NCBI RefSeq assembly: GCF_000987955.1
Contig: NZ_LAZU01000029.1
Coordinates: forward strand, 101,763 to 165,762
Length of the DNA stretch: 64,000 nucleotides
Direction of reading: 5' to 3'
Origin: Paenibacillus sp. DMB20
Lineage (GTDB): Bacteria > Bacillota > Bacilli > Paenibacillales > Paenibacillaceae
Below are positions 1 through 7,171 of this stretch, one piece after another; positions within the stretch are counted from its first letter, which is position 1; each line of letters opens with the position of its first letter. The notes below the pieces were generated by a model. It saw only the letters and a list, made by a program, of their open reading frames with translations, ran no database searches and was not told the origin of the DNA. Position numbers and translations under genes: made by a program.

Positions 1-2
1 GT

Positions 3-191
3 TCAGAATATACCTATTGTGGTAAAATACTTCCAGAGAATTGCATCCTGCTGCTTTACTCCAAAGCAGAGTGTGGTCGGTTTCATTTCAACCTGAGCCA
101 TGCCTATGGAAATTCGTTTATGGATGATCATTCAGAAAACAGGAGGAGTTTTCATGTATATTGTATCCCAGCCAAAGCCGCTATCCGATAG
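3..191 (+). CDS. Possible 3' end of a gene entering from the left edge
   Basis: Frame 3 is open from the first base to a TAG at 189-191, giving 62 residues with an ordinary composition; the middle reads FHFNLSHAYGNSF. It overlaps the start of the next gene by 38 bases, which is long for a real overlap. The downstream SUKH genes make a toxin C-terminus conceivable, because SUKH immunity genes often follow polymorphic toxins. I recognise no domain, and the open frame could be chance. Confidence 0.22.
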   Translation, partial: SEYTYCGKILPENCILLLYSKAECGRFHFNLSHAYGNSFMDDHSENRRSFHVYCIPAKAAIR

Positions 192-900
192 CCGAAACCA
201 GGCACTTGCGAAGGAAAACGACGCTTCGTTCCCGCCGGGCTACCTCCGGTTTTTGCGGCGGTTCGGCGAAGGGACTTACAGAGGGTGGATGAATGTTCAT
301 TTGCCGGATACGGAAATCCTTAAGCCTTTTGCCGAGTACGGTTTATGGGAGCATGACGAAGACAGCCCAATTACAGAGCAACAGATCGGACAGTGTGTCG
401 CTATAGGCACAACGGTGGACGGTGATTTTCTGGCGGTGCATCCCCAGACGTCCGGGTTCCTCTGGCTTCCACGGCATGCAGAGCACATAAAGGCGCTTTC
501 ACTGCAAGCACCGGAGCAGGAAGACGAAGGGATGTACGCCTTGGTGCTGGACGAAATATATAGTCAGGTGTATGGAAGCAGCCAAGAGGGAGCCGTCTAT
601 TATGAACCATGGACGGGTACGCGGAGCCATCTCTTTTTTCGCTTGCCGCCGAGGAAGGATCAGCTTTCGCTGCCCGAGCTTGCCGGCATGTGCCGAGCGG
701 CTTTTCCGCCTGATCTGTCCATGGAGACCCAGTATGCTTGCTTCCTGTTCTACCGGCAACTGGGCGGCTATATCAGATTGAATTATGCCTACCAGCAAGA
801 GGTGGCCGTCTTCTATGAACCAGATGCACAACAGGCGTTCGCCGTTATGAAACAATGGCTCTTGTCTAAAGGGTGCGAAACGATTTCGGGGAATGTTTAG
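154..900 (+). CDS. SUKH (SMI1/KNR4) family protein
   Basis: Predicted 248-residue cytoplasmic protein. The stretch FPPGYLRFLRRFGEGTYRGW near the N-terminus and the later acidic strand pattern (FLAVHP, FLWLPRH) resemble SUKH domains, known as immunity proteins for polymorphic toxins and as general protein-binding modules. The ATG at 154 is chosen because AGGAGGAG (141-148) lies 5 bases upstream; an in-frame ATG at 100 has no ribosome site. A second SUKH gene follows 77 bases downstream on the same strand, as in immunity gene arrays. The cognate toxin, if any, lies outside the window. The family call rests on overall pattern rather than a single signature motif. Confidence 0.6.
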   Translation: MYIVSQPKPLSDSRNQALAKENDASFPPGYLRFLRRFGEGTYRGWMNVHLPDTEILKPFAEYGLWEHDEDSPITEQQIGQCVAIGTTVDGDFLAVHPQTSGFLWLPRHAEHIKALSLQAPEQEDEGMYALVLDEIYSQVYGSSQEGAVYYEPWTGTRSHLFFRLPPRKDQLSLPELAGMCRAAFPPDLSMETQYACFLFYRQLGGYIRLNYAYQQEVAVFYEPDAQQAFAVMKQWLLSKGCETISGNV

Positions 901-977
901 GTAATCCATTTCGCTCTGTGCTTTATCGTCGGAAGGATTAGTAAATGAAATAGGCTGAATAGGGGTTGTGAATAATT

Positions 978-1742
978 TTGGGGAATAATTATAAGGAAAT
1001 CGATGCAGTTATAGAGAAAATGCAAGCAGCCTTGGAGGAGATGCGGAAACTAGATCCCGAATTTTATGCCAAGTATCCCATGAATCTTGTAACCGAAGCT
1101 GAAGAAAAAGCCATGCGCATGGTATCCGACAAATGGCGTCTTCCTGATGAATACTTATACTTCCTAAAGCATTATGTTCCCGAATCGGTGGCTTGGAGCA
1201 CGGACGAATATATCAATCTTTTTATTTACGGTGCCGAACACTTGCCGGAAGGTCAATGGGGATACAACTATAATCCCGTTACGAATGAAGAAATTTCGGA
1301 CTGGCCGAACAGCTATCTGGTCATTGCTATGGATGAAGGCGACCCTTATTGTATCGATCTATCCAGAGGGGACACCGTCATTTATACGGCGGAGCACGGA
1401 ACGGGCACTTGGGATTTTTCCATTGCATATGACCATCTTGCCGAGTTTCTTCATAGCGTCTTATTGCCACGCAGTTCCGAGGAATGGGAGACAGGCGAGG
1501 AAGTGCAGTATGAATACTACAAAGTATTTATTACAGGTGAAGGCAGCAACAAGATAAAAACGCTGATGTTCATCAAAAAAACGTTCTCCTGTGATTATTC
1601 GCAAGCGAAGTCCTATTTGGAGGAGGTGCCTTTGCAAGTGTACAAGGGGATTGATTTGGGTGCCGCGAAAATCGAGGCTAAACTGAAAAGCATCGGTGCC
1701 GATTATGAAATGCGAAAAATCAGTTTTGCCGAATTTCTATAA
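978..1742 (+). CDS. SUKH domain protein with C-terminal L7/L12-like domain
   Basis: 254 residues from a TTG start preceded by AGGGG about 10 bases upstream. Residues about 30-170 fit a SUKH domain (LPDEYLYFLKHY, then an acidic sheet and a WDFSIAYDHLAEFL end). The last 70 residues (GSNKIKTLMFIKKTFSCDYS, then QAKSYLEEVP and AAKIEAKLKSIGA) follow the pattern of the ribosomal protein L7/L12 C-terminal domain, with its KIKVIK-type strand, EAK helix and KKLEEAGA-type helix. It lies in tandem with the preceding SUKH gene, suggesting a shared immunity or defence context. What the L7/L12-like module binds is unknown; in L7/L12 this domain contacts translation factors. No signal peptide or membrane segment. 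Confidence 0.62.
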   Translation: MGNNYKEIDAVIEKMQAALEEMRKLDPEFYAKYPMNLVTEAEEKAMRMVSDKWRLPDEYLYFLKHYVPESVAWSTDEYINLFIYGAEHLPEGQWGYNYNPVTNEEISDWPNSYLVIAMDEGDPYCIDLSRGDTVIYTAEHGTGTWDFSIAYDHLAEFLHSVLLPRSSEEWETGEEVQYEYYKVFITGEGSNKIKTLMFIKKTFSCDYSQAKSYLEEVPLQVYKGIDLGAAKIEAKLKSIGADYEMRKISFAEFL

Positions 1743-1970
1743 CCTGTGCGGTGAACAAGACGCAGATTCGGGATCGGCAAGGGAAGCGGCCGGCAGCGTA
1801 GGTTGAGCCGCATGGGGATGTGGTTCGCTGGGACTGTGGAAGATTAAGAGCACGGTCTGTCCTCTTTCCTGGACATGTAGGTCAGCTTGCCGATATGCAC
1901 GTCAAAAGCACTCATTGCCGGAACATCTCCCTTTGTTTTGAACGTTTATGCAATATTTTCAACGCGCTTT
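1743..1970. other. Intergenic stretch, nothing recognised
   Basis: 228 bases between the SUKH gene and the end of the convergent membrane-protein gene. No convincing coding frame, hairpin with a T-run, or RNA gene. Confidence 0.4.
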
Positions 1971-2366
1971 TCAAGGTACATAGGCACCTACAACCTCGAA
2001 TTTTTGCTCGTTGTCTATCGTCATATACTTCACTTCGATGACGCAGCCTTTTTGAAATGCGGGAATATTCACGATCTGGATGACGGTCTTTACGACGGTA
2101 TGGATAATCTCGCCATCCTGCTTAGTGACGGTCAGATCGAGCAATACTTCCGGCTGATCGTCAACTTGCACATTCGTTTGCTGGATCAAGTTGATGACCG
2201 CTTGTGCGGACGTACCCCCGGCAAGTATCGCCTTACGTTGCAAGTTTCGTTTTTTGTGGGCTCGCAATCCCTTGAAAACGATCGCGAACGTTATTGACGT
2301 TGTAAGTAGTGAGAAAATGGCGATGATCACAATAATGGAAGTCAATGGCATACACCTCGCTTTCAT
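1971..2366 (-). CDS. Small single-pass membrane protein of unknown function
   Basis: 131 residues. The N-terminus has one hydrophobic segment (LTSIIVIIAIFSLLTTSITFAIVF) followed by a basic stretch (KGLRAHKKRNLQRK), implying one membrane anchor with the bulk inside the cell. The soluble part is a beta-rich domain (VLLDLTVTKQDGE, then VIEVKYMTIDNEQKFEVVGAYVP). A second ATG at 2351 is an alternative start; a GAGG lies close before each, so the start is not settled. I do not recognise the family. Monocistronic, convergent with the SUKH pair. Confidence 0.55.
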   Translation of the reverse strand: MKARCMPLTSIIVIIAIFSLLTTSITFAIVFKGLRAHKKRNLQRKAILAGGTSAQAVINLIQQTNVQVDDQPEVLLDLTVTKQDGEIIHTVVKTVIQIVNIPAFQKGCVIEVKYMTIDNEQKFEVVGAYVP

Positions 2367-2502
2367 CCTCGTTCGGGAATGGCAAAATTAACCTGAATTC
2401 CATTATAAGTTTAATTTAGCGAAAAAGAGAAGTCTATATCATTTGAAAATTTTAAACGGTTAGTGTAGATACGGCGCCAAATAAGGCGTGGTGAAGACCG
2501 AA

Positions 2503-2537
2503 AATAACCTCCAACCTATGGGGATGGAGGTTTTTTG
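2503..2537. terminator. Rho-independent terminator
   Basis: AACCTCCA and TGGAGGTT arms with a short loop and a TTTTTT tail on the plus strand, immediately downstream of the YdeI-like gene. It may act in both directions. Confidence 0.65.
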
Positions 2538-2538
2538 T

Positions 2539-3209
2539 CTACGGATGGTCTTTGCGGTATAGATCGCGACTTTTATAACCTGCCTGAAGAATCATCTTCA
2601 TTTCTTCCCGGCGTTTTGCTCTTGTTGCCTCCTGTTTGGCACTGTACACATAACGAGCCCAATCTTTACGGTATCCCGGGGTAAGCGCTTGGTATAATTC
2701 GAGCAGCTCCGGAGTATCTTCCAGATCCTTTTCCACGCTAGGAATCCATGAAATATAATCATCCACACACTGACTTGCCTTGGAGGAAGTCAGGCCTTTA
2801 CCCTTGGCGTCCTCTTTGAAGCGACAACGGTAAAGACATCGTCCAGTCCGACCATGCGCGCAAATTTAATATTGCTTGTCCCGACATATCCCTGCTCATC
2901 GCTGCCTAGACCCGCAAGCAGATCATCACGGTGGATAAACGTATCATAAACCTTGTTCCCCTTTTTGGGATATGCCGCGAAGAGGTAACCGTTACTATGA
3001 AGAAGCTGCCCTTCAATTACACGGTTAACCAGTTCCTTTAAGGACCCCATATCCAGCACAAAAGCAAATATGAGATCATATGCGCTCTCCTTGAGCGCGG
3101 TATCATAACCTGTCAGCTCCGCAAAATAATCCGTTCCTTCAGGCTGATTCAATATCGCTACCTGTTTGTACTTTTGTAAGCCAAGCTTTTCTACGATGGA
3201 TTTAGACAA
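2539..3209 (-). pseudogene. YdeI/OmpD-associated family protein, frameshifted
   Basis: Two adjacent minus-strand reading frames make one protein of about 222 residues. The upstream part (3209-2790) has VFTVV near its end; the downstream part (2766-2539) carries the C-terminal LTPGYRKDWARYVYSAKQEA region and ends KSRDLYRK, typical of the YdeI/OmpD-associated family (linked in literature to bacteriocin or peptide protection). Joining the frames near 2821-2826 restores a continuous reading through FKEDAKGKG and ASQCVDDY. The break is explained by one missing G, where the gene strand reads GTCGCTTC instead of GTCGGCTTC. If real, the conserved C-terminal domain is lost; a sequencing error is equally possible. 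Confidence 0.7.
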
Positions 3210-3407
3210 TTGTATTTCATCTCCTACCTATATTCGGGTATCCTTTCATATCAATTATAGCCTGATTTGAAGGTGAACATGAACTTGTAATACCTGCCCA
3301 TCAACGTAAAAAATCAATGCCTGATTTTCGGCGGACAGCCCGGAGGACGGTAAGCTATAATAAAAAACACAATCCAAGCGTTTAAAGTTGAATCTAGGGT
3401 GGTTGGA

Positions 3408-4454
3408 ATGATTAAAGCCGAGTATAAGCAAGAGTATTATCAGGCACTGATTGAGAAAAAGACGGAATATGAGGGTCTGTTTTACGTAGGAGTCAAGACA
3501 ACCGGCGTGTTCTGCCGCCCTACATGTCCGGCAAGAAAACCAAAATACGAGAACTGCGAATTTTTTGAGACGGCCAAAGAGGCATTGCTTGCTTCCTTTC
3601 GTCCTTGCAAACGATGCCGTCCCCTTTCCCATCCAAACCATGTTTCGGAAGTTGTCCAAATGCTTGTAGAGTCCATTGAAGAGAATCCCGAAAAACGATG
3701 GAGGGAAAGGGATTTTCAAGAATTATCGATGGATGCTTCGACGGCACGCCGTCAATTCAAAAAACGGTTCGGGATGACATTCGTTGAATATGCGCGTGCA
3801 CGGCGGATGGGGATTGCCATGAAGCAAATAAGGGAGGGTGATAACGTGATCGATGCACAACTTTCTGCCGGGTATGAATCAAGCAGCGGCTTCAGGGACG
3901 CGTTTTCGCGGGTCATGGGCTCCGCTCCCAGTCAGCTTGGAAACGGTCACGTTCTGAAAGCGGCATGGCTGGATACGAGGCTGGGCCCCATGGTCGCCAT
4001 TTCGGATGACGAAGCGCTTTATCTTTTGGAGTTCGTTGATCGAAGGGGGTTGGAACGGGAGATTGAAAAGCTTAGGCAGAGAACGAAAACCGCCATTATT
4101 CCCGGTTCTGCGGACCCGATCCGATCGATCGAGCATGAGCTCAATCAATATTTTGACGGTGAATTGAAAGAATTCAAAACGCCCGTTCATTACCTTGGAT
4201 CGCCGTTTCAAAAATCAGTATGGGATGAATTGAGAAAAATTCCTGCCGGAGAAACGCGCTCCTACTCGGAAATAGCAGCCATAATCGGAAAGCCGTCTGC
4301 TTTTCGCGCGGTTGCGCGGGCCAACGGGATGAACCAGCTTGCGATTATCGTGCCGTGTCACCGTGTCATCAATAGCAATGGAGGCCTGGGAGGTTATGGC
4401 GGCGGCCTGACGCGGAAACAGTGGCTCATGAACCACGAAAAGCAAGGCAATTAA
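3408..4454 (+). CDS. ada: Bifunctional Ada: methylphosphotriester/O6-methylguanine methyltransferase and AraC-type activator
   Basis: 348 residues in the order of the fused Ada protein. An N-terminal zinc-binding methyl-acceptor domain has the four cysteines of FCRPTCPARKP and CKRCRP; an AraC-type helix-turn-helix follows (STARRQFKKRFGMTFVEYAR, about 110-170); the C-terminal methyltransferase has the active-site motif PCHRVI (about residues 310-320). It repairs alkylated DNA and, once methylated on the N-terminal cysteine, activates adaptive-response genes. Bacillus subtilis splits these functions over AdaA and AdaB; here they are one chain, as in Escherichia coli. The ATG at 3408 follows AGGGTGG. 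No partner repair gene is adjacent. Confidence 0.93.
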   Translation: MIKAEYKQEYYQALIEKKTEYEGLFYVGVKTTGVFCRPTCPARKPKYENCEFFETAKEALLASFRPCKRCRPLSHPNHVSEVVQMLVESIEENPEKRWRERDFQELSMDASTARRQFKKRFGMTFVEYARARRMGIAMKQIREGDNVIDAQLSAGYESSSGFRDAFSRVMGSAPSQLGNGHVLKAAWLDTRLGPMVAISDDEALYLLEFVDRRGLEREIEKLRQRTKTAIIPGSADPIRSIEHELNQYFDGELKEFKTPVHYLGSPFQKSVWDELRKIPAGETRSYSEIAAIIGKPSAFRAVARANGMNQLAIIVPCHRVINSNGGLGGYGGGLTRKQWLMNHEKQGN

Positions 4455-4479
4455 AACGGAAGCCCATTGAGTCGTTAAA

Positions 4480-4508
4480 TTGACAGTTGGAGTAGTCGAT
4501 GTTATTAT
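4480..4508 (+). promoter_or_regulatory. Promoter of the mef-like gene
   Basis: TTGACA at 4480-4485, 17-base spacer, TATTAT at 4503-4508, ending 32 bases before the leader ORF. A near-consensus sigma-A promoter. Confidence 0.8.
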
Positions 4509-4540
4509 CCAATATATATTTTTTAGGAGGCACGCTATCT

Positions 4541-4567
4541 ATGTTACATTCCATGCGTTTAAGATAA
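4541..4567 (+). CDS. Macrolide-sensing leader peptide MLHSMRLR
   Basis: ATG TTA CAT TCC ATG CGT TTA AGA TAA encodes an 8-residue peptide. A strong TTAGGAGG site ends 10 bases upstream. The C-terminal MRLR is the same as in the mef(A)/mef(E) leader (MTASMRLR) and in ErmDL, which begins MTHSMRLR. Ribosomes carrying a macrolide are known to stall at such Arg-Leu-Arg sequences. The leader lies between a strong promoter and an efflux gene of the Mef family, so it is almost certainly the sensor of a ribosome-mediated attenuator. Confidence 0.88.
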   Translation: MLHSMRLR

Positions 4568-4632
4568 GCTGGCAATAAAAAAGCGGATTTTTTTATCCAC
4601 AACTGTGGGCTTTTTTTGAGCTGCTTATTTTT
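4564..4632 (+). terminator. Attenuator hairpin overlapping the leader stop codon
   Basis: Nested arms ATAAGC (4564-4569) with GCTTAT (4623-4628) and AAAAAAGC (4577-4584) with GCTTTTTT (4609-4616) form an extended hairpin followed by a T-run. The outer left arm includes the leader stop codon, so a ribosome stalled on the leader would block the fold. A second, competing GGAT/ATCC hairpin lies inside. Confidence 0.6.
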
Positions 4633-4706
4633 ACGTATGTAGACATAGAGCGCGATTTGGATAGCTTTTTTTTGCTATGCCTTGTATCGCCGTGTTCTCT
4701 CGTGAT

Positions 4707-4752
4707 AAATGCAGATCTAAGCCCGCAATGTGGACTTGGATCTGCATTTTTT
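4707..4752 (+). terminator. Strong terminator in the mef leader
   Basis: An 11-base-pair stem, AAATGCAGATC (4707-4717) with GATCTGCATTT (4739-4749), extended by CTAAG/CTTGG, and a T-run at 4747-4752. It lies 45 bases before the efflux start codon, so transcription must read through it, consistent with control by attenuation. Confidence 0.8.
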
Positions 4753-4797
4753 ATTGCCTAAAACAGAAGACAATAAAAAAATGCAGGGAGAATGGAC

Positions 4798-6009
4798 ATG
4801 ATACAACAAAATTGGAAGCGAAGTTTCTTTACCATATGGGCAGGTCAGGCGGTTTCACTAATTACTAGCGCTGTCCTGCAAATGGCGATTATTTGGTATC
4901 TAACCGATACTACGGGATCTGCAATGGTACTCTCGATGGCAACAATGGTAGGTTTTTTACCTCAAGCCATTTTGGGAACCATGATCGGCGTATGGGTTGA
5001 CCGTTGGAATCGAAAACTTGTTATGATCGGTGCAGACCTTATCATTGCAGCCGCAGGTGCTGCTTTGGCAGTGGTGGCACTCACCATCGACCTGCCGACA
5101 TGGGTCGTGATGATCGTTTTATTTATCCGTAGTATCGGAACGGCATTTCACACACCTGCATTGAGTGCGGTAACGCCTTTGTTGGTACCCGAGGATCAAC
5201 TGACGAAGTGCGCCGGATACAGCCAATCGGTACAGTCGGTAAGCTATATTTTAAGCCCTGCAATTGGAGCTTTCCTATATGCAACATGGGAACTAAACGC
5301 AATTATTGCCATTGATGTGCTGGGTGCATTAATTGCTTCGATCACCGTGGCGATGGTTGCTATTCCGAAGCAACTGACGCAAGGCGAAAGTGTTAAAAGC
5401 AACTTTTTCGAAGAAGCAAAAGAAGGCTATCGAACCTTTAGGAAATCGAAGGGATTATTTGCATTGCTTTGGATTGGTGCGCTATATTCGTTTGTCTTTA
5501 TGCCGATCAATGCCTTGTTCCCTTTAATGAGCATGAGTTATTTCGGAGGAACGGCAACCCATGCTTCAATTGTTGAAATCGTCTTTGCGGTTGGAATGTT
5601 GTTTGGCAGCTTGTCGCTTGGTGTTTGGGGCGGATTCAAAAACCGCGCGCTGAGCATTATTTTTTCCATTTCTTTAATGGGAATTACGTTATTCATTTCT
5701 GGCTTGTTGCCGGTCAATGGCTTCCTTATCTTTGTTCTGTGCAGTTTCTTTATGGGCTTTTCAAGTCCATTTTACAGCGGCGTACAGATGGCTCTCATTC
5801 AAGAGAAAATTCAACCTGAATATTTAGGGCGGGTATTTGGCCTAGTGGGCAGTATGACGTCCTTCGCCATGCCGATCGGTTTGATCGTGTCAGGTATTTT
5901 TGCAGATCGTGTTGGAATTCATGCTTGGTTTATGTTATCAGGGGGTTGCGTCATGGGAATTGCACTTCTATGCGCGATGCTTCCATCTATTCGACATTTG
6001 GATAAATAA
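4798..6009 (+). CDS. mef: Mef-family macrolide efflux MFS transporter
   Basis: 403 residues, about 12 membrane segments, DHA3-type major facilitator that would export 14/15-membered macrolides using the proton gradient. From memory the sequence follows Mef(A) along its whole length: NWKR at the start, WAGQAVSLITSA, GADLIIAAAGA, IRSIGTAFHTPAL, TPLLVPE, KCAGYSQS, and the C-terminal PEYLGRVF. Mef(A) has 405 residues. The ATG at 4798 is preferred to that at 4792 because GGGAG (4786-4790) is 7 bases away. Expression is probably drug-inducible through the upstream leader and terminators. Streptococcal mef genes are followed by the ABC-F gene msr(D)/mel; here another leader-like unit follows but no ABC-F gene. 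Confidence 0.9.
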   Translation: MIQQNWKRSFFTIWAGQAVSLITSAVLQMAIIWYLTDTTGSAMVLSMATMVGFLPQAILGTMIGVWVDRWNRKLVMIGADLIIAAAGAALAVVALTIDLPTWVVMIVLFIRSIGTAFHTPALSAVTPLLVPEDQLTKCAGYSQSVQSVSYILSPAIGAFLYATWELNAIIAIDVLGALIASITVAMVAIPKQLTQGESVKSNFFEEAKEGYRTFRKSKGLFALLWIGALYSFVFMPINALFPLMSMSYFGGTATHASIVEIVFAVGMLFGSLSLGVWGGFKNRALSIIFSISLMGITLFISGLLPVNGFLIFVLCSFFMGFSSPFYSGVQMALIQEKIQPEYLGRVFGLVGSMTSFAMPIGLIVSGIFADRVGIHAWFMLSGGCVMGIALLCAMLPSIRHLDK

Positions 6010-6030
6010 AAGGTGAAAGGAGTTATTACT

Positions 6031-6063
6031 ATGCGATACATGCATTGGTACTTCTTTATATAA
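6031..6063 (+). CDS. Putative leader peptide MRYMHWYFFI
   Basis: A ten-codon ORF starting 22 bases after the mef stop, with AAAGGAG (6016-6022) 8 bases before its ATG. The aromatic-rich sequence and the following SD-sequestering hairpin match the layout of drug-sensing leader peptides. I do not know a described leader with this sequence. Confidence 0.6.
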   Translation: MRYMHWYFFI

Positions 6064-6069
6064 TCCTCG

Positions 6070-6122
6070 CTTCTTAAATCGCAGGCTATCCTGCGAACAG
6101 AAAACTGCGATTTCTGAAGGAG
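6070..6122 (+). promoter_or_regulatory. Mutually exclusive hairpins that hide a ribosome site
   Basis: TCGCAGG (6079-6085) can pair with CCTGCGA (6090-6096). Alternatively CTTCTTAAATCGCAG (6070-6084) pairs, with two mismatches, with CTGCGATTTCTGAAG (6105-6119), whose end touches the GAAGGAGG ribosome site of the next ORF. This is the architecture of erm/cat-type translational attenuation. Confidence 0.6.
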
Positions 6123-6131
6123 GTTATCCTT

Positions 6132-6194
6132 ATGGAACCATCCCCTTGGCACCGAATGAGAGCGCAACATTTCAAATGTTGTCCCGTGATATAA
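6132..6194 (+). other. Short ORF under the second attenuator (possible gene remnant)
   Basis: A 20-codon ORF beginning MEPSPWHRM, preceded by a strong GAAGGAGG site 9 bases upstream that lies in the hairpin. The attenuator should control a resistance gene, but only this short ORF is left before the SDR gene. In streptococci an msr-type ABC-F gene sits here, so it may be the decayed start of a lost gene, or a coupling peptide for the SDR. Confidence 0.4.
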
Positions 6195-6226
6195 CTATAT
6201 TGAATTCGGACGAGGAGATGAGAAGC

Positions 6227-6991
6227 ATGGGGAAGTTGGAAGGTAAAATCGCTTTAGTAACCGGAGCAAGCCGGGGAATCGGCCGCAGTATCGCATTGCG
6301 TCTGGCACAAGAGGGAGCATTTGTCGTCGTTCACTATGGAAGAAGACGAAACGAGGCGGAAGCCGTCGTCGACCAGATCGAGCAAAGCGGCGGGAACTCG
6401 TGCGCGATTGGCGCTGATCTGAGCACGCTTGACGGCATTCATGATTTATTTGCGGCACTGGATAATGCCATTCGGGAACATGCGGACGGCCGCGGATTCG
6501 ATATTCTTGTCAACAATGCCGGGATCGGTCAGATTCTTAGCTTTGAGGAGACAACGGAAGATTCTTTTAACGAGGTCATGAAGATAAATGTCAAAGCGCC
6601 GCTTTTTGTTACCCAGCAAGCTTTACCGCGTCTGAAAGACGGGGGGCGCATTATTAATATTTCTTCCTTTGTAACGCGCGCGGCCTCTCCAAGCGTGTTC
6701 ACCTACAGCATGACGAAAGGGGCCATCGACACCTTCACGCTTCTTTTGGCCAAACAACTGGGGAGCCGCAACATTACGGTGAACGCCATTCAACCTGGCA
6801 TCATTAACACGGAGATGAACGCCGGGACGCTGCAAGATCCCCATGGACAAAAATATGCGGCAGGCCTCTCAACCTTCAACAGATGGGGAGAACCCGAGGA
6901 TGTCGCCGATATTGCTGCCTTTCTTGCTTCGCCAGACAGCCGTTGGGTGACCGGTCAATTGCTCGATGCAAGCGGCGGATCCCACCTATAA
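6227..6991 (+). CDS. SDR family oxidoreductase
   Basis: 254-residue classical short-chain dehydrogenase/reductase. The N-terminal Rossmann motif is TGASRGIG (about 12-19), followed by NNAG, the catalytic Ser in INISS, and the YSMTK (YxxxK) pair; the end has the usual [12 protein letters not shown]. It would use NAD(P)H on an alcohol or ketone; the 3-oxoacyl-ACP reductase (FabG)-like subgroup is a plausible guess but the substrate cannot be read from sequence. Start ATG 6227 follows CGAGGAG (6211-6217); the upstream TTG at 6146 has no site. It could be co-transcribed with the upstream mef unit, since I see no terminator between them. Confidence 0.87.
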   Translation: MGKLEGKIALVTGASRGIGRSIALRLAQEGAFVVVHYGRRRNEAEAVVDQIEQSGGNSCAIGADLSTLDGIHDLFAALDNAIREHADGRGFDILVNNAGIGQILSFEETTEDSFNEVMKINVKAPLFVTQQALPRLKDGGRIINISSFVTRAASPSVFTYSMTKGAIDTFTLLLAKQLGSRNITVNAIQPGIINTEMNAGTLQDPHGQKYAAGLSTFNRWGEPEDVADIAAFLASPDSRWVTGQLLDASGGSHL

Positions 6992-7003
6992 GCAAATATT
7001 TGG

Positions 7004-7030
7004 GCTTCCCACATCATGTGGGAGGCTCTT
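7004..7030 (+). terminator. Terminator after the SDR gene
   Basis: CCCACA (7008-7013) with TGTGGG (7017-7022), extended by flanking pairs, followed by a short T-rich tail. Confidence 0.5.
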
Positions 7031-7071
7031 TCGTTTTCAACCGTTGGCAGGGATAATTTTTTTATAGGGCC

Positions 7072-7112
7072 GTAAACAAAAAGAAACGCCCCCCGTTACT
7101 CGAAGGGCGCTT
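7072..7112 (-). terminator. Terminator of the minus-strand hydrolase gene
   Basis: On the minus strand AAGCGCCC (7112-7105) pairs with GGGCGTTT (7091-7084), followed by CTTTTTG. It lies 60 bases past the hydrolase stop. Confidence 0.65.
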
Positions 7113-7171
7113 CTCCGCAAAAAAATTTAAGGTTACATGTAAATGCTGCTGGGTTTCATCAACCTGTCTCT

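Noticed and set aside
3255..3719. A 154-residue minus-strand frame overlapping the ada start
   Set aside because: Antisense of the zinc-finger domain of Ada; no ribosome site and no matching family.
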